A DNA stretch of 8,019 nt, from the NCBI GenBank assembly GCA_025655635.1, contig JAHXIM010000367.1, forward strand, positions 1 to 8,019, given 5' to 3'. Shown here piece by piece: positions 5,815-8,019 of the stretch. The notes beneath the pieces are model-generated. The model had not been told where the DNA came from. It did no database searches and saw only the letters and a program-made list of their open reading frames with translations. The translations under genes were made by a program, and so were the position numbers. Positions within the stretch are counted from its first letter, which is position 1; the number at the start of each line of letters is the position of its first letter. Origin of the DNA: a gamma proteobacterium symbiont of Lucinoma myriamae. Its GTDB lineage: Bacteria > Pseudomonadota > Gammaproteobacteria > GRL18.

Positions 5815-6441
5815 ATGTTAAAATTTATTTACGATTTTTTACCCATAATTATTTTTTTTGGTACTTACAAACTCACTGATAATGATATCTATGCAGCAAC
5901 CACAGCTGCCATTATTGCAACATTGATTCACTCAGCCATCCAATGGTTCATGCATAAAAAATTAGAAAACCAGCATATTATTAATCTGGTGGTAATTTTA
6001 TTTTTTGGCGGTCTGACTTTACTCTTTCAAGATGACACTTTTATTAAATGGAAAGTCACCGTCATCAACTGGATCTTTGGCCTGGTCTTATTAGGCAGTC
6101 AATTTGTGGGCAAAAAAAATATAATCCAGCGGCAATTGGGCGAAGCTATTCAATTACCTGAATCTATCTGGGTTCGACTTAATATGATGTGGGTTGCTTT
6201 CTTTATGCTTTGCGGACTGCTTAATTTATATGTCGCTTTTTATTATGGAGCAGAACTCACCACTGAAGCTCGTCAGGCAATATGGGTTGATTTTAAAATG
6301 TACGGTATGCTGGGGCTGACATTTAGCTTTATGATTTTTCAAATATTTTATTTACAACGTCACATTTTGGTTGAAGAGTTCATTGAAGATATCTCTGAAG
6401 GAAGAGCTGAAGACAAAGCTAAAGAAAAGGAAACTATTTAA
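5815..6441 (+). CDS. yciB: YciB, inner-membrane septation/envelope protein
   Basis: YciB (also called septation protein A, IspZ) is a small inner-membrane protein linked to cell-envelope synthesis and division; its biochemical role is not settled. The 208-residue product has about six hydrophobic segments (near 5-20, 27-44, 55-71, 80-98, 124-144, 160-181) and the family signatures YAATTAAIIAT (26-36), FGGLTLLFQDDTFIKWKVTV (64-83) and IIQRQLG (103-109). A charged tail from about 185 makes it longer than the 179-residue E. coli protein. The start MLKFIYDFLP aligns with E. coli MKQFLDFLP, yet the nearest Shine-Dalgarno match (GGAAG, 5795-5799) is 15 bases from this ATG, so initiation may be inefficient. 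Its stop overlaps the yciI start. Confidence 0.97.
   Translation: MLKFIYDFLPIIIFFGTYKLTDNDIYAATTAAIIATLIHSAIQWFMHKKLENQHIINLVVILFFGGLTLLFQDDTFIKWKVTVINWIFGLVLLGSQFVGKKNIIQRQLGEAIQLPESIWVRLNMMWVAFFMLCGLLNLYVAFYYGAELTTEARQAIWVDFKMYGMLGLTFSFMIFQIFYLQRHILVEEFIEDISEGRAEDKAKEKETI
6427..6431 (+). promoter_or_regulatory. Ribosome binding site for yciI inside the end of yciB
   Basis: AAGGA lies 9 bases before the yciI ATG and inside the yciB coding sequence. With the TAATG stop/start overlap at 6439-6443 it points to coupled translation of the two genes. Confidence 0.7.
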
Positions 6442-6740
6442 TGCTTTACGCTATTATTGCTACCGATATTGCTAATACGTTAAACCAGCGTTTGCAAGCA
6501 CGTCCCGATCACCTTGCCCGCCTGGAAACACTTAAAAAGGAAGGTCGGTTAATCCTTGCGGGTCCTCATCCTGCAATTGATATTAACGATCCTGGAGATG
6601 CAGGCTTCACCGGCTCATTAGTTGTAGCTGAATTTAATAACCAGCTTGATGCTCAAAACTGGGCTGATGAAGATCCTTATATCAAAGCCGGTGTTTATGA
6701 CAAAGTTATCGTAAAACCTTTCAAAAAAGTGTTACCTTAG
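6441..6740 (+). CDS. yciI: YciI family protein
   Basis: YciI is a 99-residue ferredoxin-like alpha/beta protein, nearly the length of E. coli YciI (98). Family structures show a conserved His-Asp pair in a cleft that suggests an enzyme, but the natural reaction is unknown. The conserved residues are visible: His24 in RPDHLARL (21-28), EGRLILAGPHPA (34-45), DPGDAGFTGS (50-59), WADEDPY (74-80) with Asp78, and the C-terminal VKPFKK (91-96). It overlaps the yciB stop by one base (TAATG) and has AAGGA upstream. yciB and yciI also lie near each other in E. coli, around tonB. No terminator separates it from the following isomerase gene, 49 bp away. Confidence 0.96.
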   Translation: MLYAIIATDIANTLNQRLQARPDHLARLETLKKEGRLILAGPHPAIDINDPGDAGFTGSLVVAEFNNQLDAQNWADEDPYIKAGVYDKVIVKPFKKVLP

Positions 6741-6774
6741 TAACAATTATTTTATTCACACATTTATTTCTATC

Positions 6775-6779
6775 AAGGA
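6775..6779 (+). promoter_or_regulatory. Ribosome binding site of the parvulin gene
   Basis: AAGGA is placed 10 bases before the ATG at 6790 and supports that start over later in-frame ATGs. The resulting N-terminus is a complete signal peptide. Confidence 0.65.
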
Positions 6780-6789
6780 CAACGATCTA

Positions 6790-7629
6790 ATGAATTTAAA
6801 AACATCATTACACTTTCTTACTCAATCAACTATCCGCCCTAAAAAGCTGGCTTTAGCACTTACATGTTCTGCCCTGTTTTTAGCTGCTTCGCCATTAATG
6901 GCGGAAGATAAAGTCTTAGCAATAGTCAATGGTCATGATATAACACAAAGTCAATTAGAAATTGCAGCGACACAGAGTAAAATTAACGTTAAAGAAATCA
7001 CCACGGAACAAAAAAAATTATTAACTGAAGCTTTAATTAATCGCCAATTAGTTTTAAATGAAGCCATTAAAGCAAATTATGATAAAGATCCCGATATTGC
7101 AGCCCGGGTAAAAGCATTAACTGATAGTTATATTGCAGTCAACTATCTTGCCACTGTTGCTGAAAAACTCCAATCCAGTGAAGATGAGATAAAAGCTTAT
7201 TATGACAAAAATATCATTGGTCATACTCCACAGGAATATAAAGCGCGCCACATTCTGGTTAAAACAGAAGACGAAGCAAAAACATTGATTAAAGAAATTG
7301 AAGGCGGTGCTGATTTTGCCAAATTAGCTAAAGAAAAATCAACAGATGCAGGATCTGCTGCTAATGGCGGTGATTTAGGCTGGTTTACAGAACAGAGTAT
7401 GGTCGCTCCATTTGCTAAAGCCGTTGCTGGTTTAAAGAAAGGTGAATTAGCAAAAGCACCTGTTAATTCAGAATTTGGCTGGCACGTCATTATTCTTGAT
7501 GATAAACGTTCAGCACCACCACCTGAATTTTCTGCTGTTAAAGCAAACATTGATAAAGTATTGATAAAAGAAAAGTTAAATCAATATCTTAGTGAACTTA
7601 ATGCCAATGCTAAAGTTCAATTGAAATAA
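6790..7629 (+). CDS. Exported PpiC/parvulin-type peptidyl-prolyl isomerase
   Basis: This enzyme would catalyse cis-trans isomerisation of prolyl bonds and assist folding of exported proteins in the periplasm. The 279 residues begin with a Sec signal: a basic region up to RPKKL (16-20), a hydrophobic core at 20-34 and a likely cleavage after SPLMA (38). Cys26 in the core is preceded by Thr and sits too early for a convincing lipobox. A SurA/PrsA-like helical N-domain follows (about 41-135, IVNGHDITQSQLE), then one parvulin domain (about 149-239) with RHILVKTEDEA (153-163), GGDLGWF (193-199) and FGWHVIIL (229-236), and a C-terminal helix. A single parvulin domain distinguishes it from SurA, which has two. 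It is the last gene of the yciB-yciI block. Confidence 0.94.
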   Translation: MNLKTSLHFLTQSTIRPKKLALALTCSALFLAASPLMAEDKVLAIVNGHDITQSQLEIAATQSKINVKEITTEQKKLLTEALINRQLVLNEAIKANYDKDPDIAARVKALTDSYIAVNYLATVAEKLQSSEDEIKAYYDKNIIGHTPQEYKARHILVKTEDEAKTLIKEIEGGADFAKLAKEKSTDAGSAANGGDLGWFTEQSMVAPFAKAVAGLKKGELAKAPVNSEFGWHVIILDDKRSAPPPEFSAVKANIDKVLIKEKLNQYLSELNANAKVQLK

Positions 7630-7639
7630 TCACTGTGCC

Positions 7640-7671
7640 CAGGGGTGTTATAGCAAGTGTCCGACACCCTG
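7640..7671. repeat. Hairpin with inner palindrome GTGTCCGACAC
   Basis: CAGGGGTGT (7640-7648) pairs with ACACCCTG (7664-7671), an 8-bp stem with one bulged G and a 15-base loop. An alternative pairing is the inner palindrome GTGTC-C-GACAC (7657-7667). There is no U-tract after it, so it is not a classical terminator by itself. Confidence 0.55.
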
Positions 7672-7678
7672 ATAATTT

Positions 7679-7709
7679 GTTTCTCCTGTCTTTCTAAGAC
7701 AGGAGAGAC
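7679..7709 (+). terminator. Strong hairpin after the parvulin gene, possible terminator
   Basis: GTTTCTCCTGTCTT (7679-7692) pairs with AAGACAGGAGAGAC (7696-7709) as a 14-bp stem with one G-U pair and a 3-base loop TCT; the inner 11 bp are perfect. It lies 50 bases after the stop codon. No T-run follows (CTTATGCTTACC), so it may terminate weakly, act as a 3'-end stabiliser, or belong to a repeat element together with the hairpin before it. Confidence 0.5.
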
Positions 7710-7792
7710 CTTATGCTTACCTTGTAAAAAATCCTTTTTGTAAAACACCGCTATTATAATATTTCATTTATCAACACCAACACCAAACACTC

Positions 7793-7809
7793 TGATAGTA
7801 TTTCTATCA
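7793..7809. repeat. Small inverted repeat TGATAG/CTATCA
   Basis: TGATAG (7793-7798) and CTATCA (7804-7809) are 6-bp complements around TATTT. This is a weak AT-rich hairpin or possible protein site, recorded only because it lies in a gene-free region. Confidence 0.25.
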
Positions 7810-7872
7810 TATAAGTTTCACCCCGATATTTTTCTCTCTCTTTACTAAATCAAGCAACGTTTCATTTTATAT

Positions 7873-7931
7873 AAGGTATAAACTTTGCATGTAACAAAGT
7901 TAATATTGCATTAATGATAAAGGTATAAACT
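7873..7931. repeat. 12-bp direct repeat AAGGTATAAACT
   Basis: AAGGTATAAACT occurs at 7873-7884 and again at 7920-7931, 47 bp apart from start to start, and both copies follow an ATA(A) sequence. Each contains TATAAA, but neither has a fitting -35. The repeats bracket an inverted repeat, giving an operator-like layout. Confidence 0.55.
7881..7901. repeat. Inverted repeat AACTTTG/CAAAGTT
   Basis: AACTTTG (7881-7887) and CAAAGTT (7895-7901) are perfect 7-bp complements around CATGTAA. A 21-bp dyad of this shape is typical of sites for dimeric helix-turn-helix regulators. The regulator, if any, cannot be named. Confidence 0.4.
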
Positions 7932-8019
7932 AATTAGTCGACCCTGAAAAAAGACAATCTCAATGACACAATAGATTATCGTACAATATTGATTCTATTT
8001 TTATTGTTCATGATCATAT

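Larger units (their letters stand above)
7633..8019. other. Long non-coding stretch to the right edge
   Basis: This stretch of about 390 bases has many stop codons in all frames, no convincing short gene and no tRNA-like fold. It holds two hairpins directly after the parvulin gene (7640-7709), a small hairpin (7793-7809), a 12-bp direct repeat (7873 and 7920) and an inverted repeat (7881-7901). A weak -10-like TACAAT lies at 7982-7987 without a good -35. The right part could be the control region of a gene beyond the window, or the remains of a small mobile or repetitive element. Confidence 0.6.

Noticed and set aside
6815..6870. Possible lipoprotein signal around Cys26 of the parvulin
   Set aside because: The residue before the Cys is Thr, the hydrophobic stretch before it is too short, and a good signal peptidase I site follows at residue 38.
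7221..7550. Minus-strand 109-codon frame opposite the parvulin gene
   Set aside because: It is the antisense shadow of the conserved PPIase domain.
7726..7739. A-run/T-run pair (AAAAA-TCC-TTTTT) as a terminator
   Set aside because: The stem has only A-T pairs and would be too unstable; no GC-rich stem precedes the T-run at the proper distance.
1..8019. Hidden novel system (defence, CRISPR, phage, mobile or biosynthetic cluster)
   Set aside because: All genes belong to well-known conserved chromosomal families in a familiar order, there are no spacer-repeat arrays, and no unassigned gene of meaningful length remains.

Overview
This 8 kb window looks like ordinary chromosome from an AT-rich gammaproteobacterium. 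It carries SMC-type condensin genes (scpA, scpB) instead of evidence for the enterobacterial MukBEF type. It also carries several genes known from the Escherichia coli trp-tonB neighbourhood (yciB, yciI, yciO and the PHP-domain gene rnm/yciV). No species can be named from the sequence. There is no sign of phage, plasmid, transposase, CRISPR, toxin-antitoxin or defence genes, and no tRNA or rRNA gene was seen.

The layout is two divergent gene blocks around a 224-bp intergenic region (5591-5814). Leftward from it run six genes in one direction: an RNase AM-like PHP phosphoesterase, YciO, a membrane-embedded site-2 (M50) protease, tryptophanyl-tRNA synthetase, ScpA and ScpB. A strong bidirectional hairpin terminator at 141-180 ends this block. 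The first three bases of the window may be the start codon of the next gene on the same strand, with a GGAG ribosome site in front of it. Rightward run the inner-membrane protein YciB, the small enzyme-like protein YciI (1-bp overlap with yciB) and an exported parvulin-type peptidyl-prolyl isomerase. Beyond this gene, 7630-8019 has no recognisable gene. It holds two hairpins, a 12-bp direct repeat and an inverted repeat.

Functionally the left block mixes RNA processing (Rnm), a YrdC/Sua5-fold protein, translation (TrpS), membrane proteolysis and chromosome segregation (ScpAB). The right block concerns the envelope (YciB, periplasmic PPIase). Some left-block genes appear to have their own promoters: perfect TATAAT boxes sit directly in front of the M50 gene and of scpB.

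I did not find an undescribed multi-gene system. The points most worth a second look are a four-cysteine motif in TrpS that closely resembles the [4Fe-4S] motif reported for Thermotoga maritima TrpRS; an extended -10 box so close to the M50 start codon that its mRNA may be leaderless; an inverted repeat overlapping the putative scpB promoter; and the structured, repeat-bearing non-coding region at the right end.
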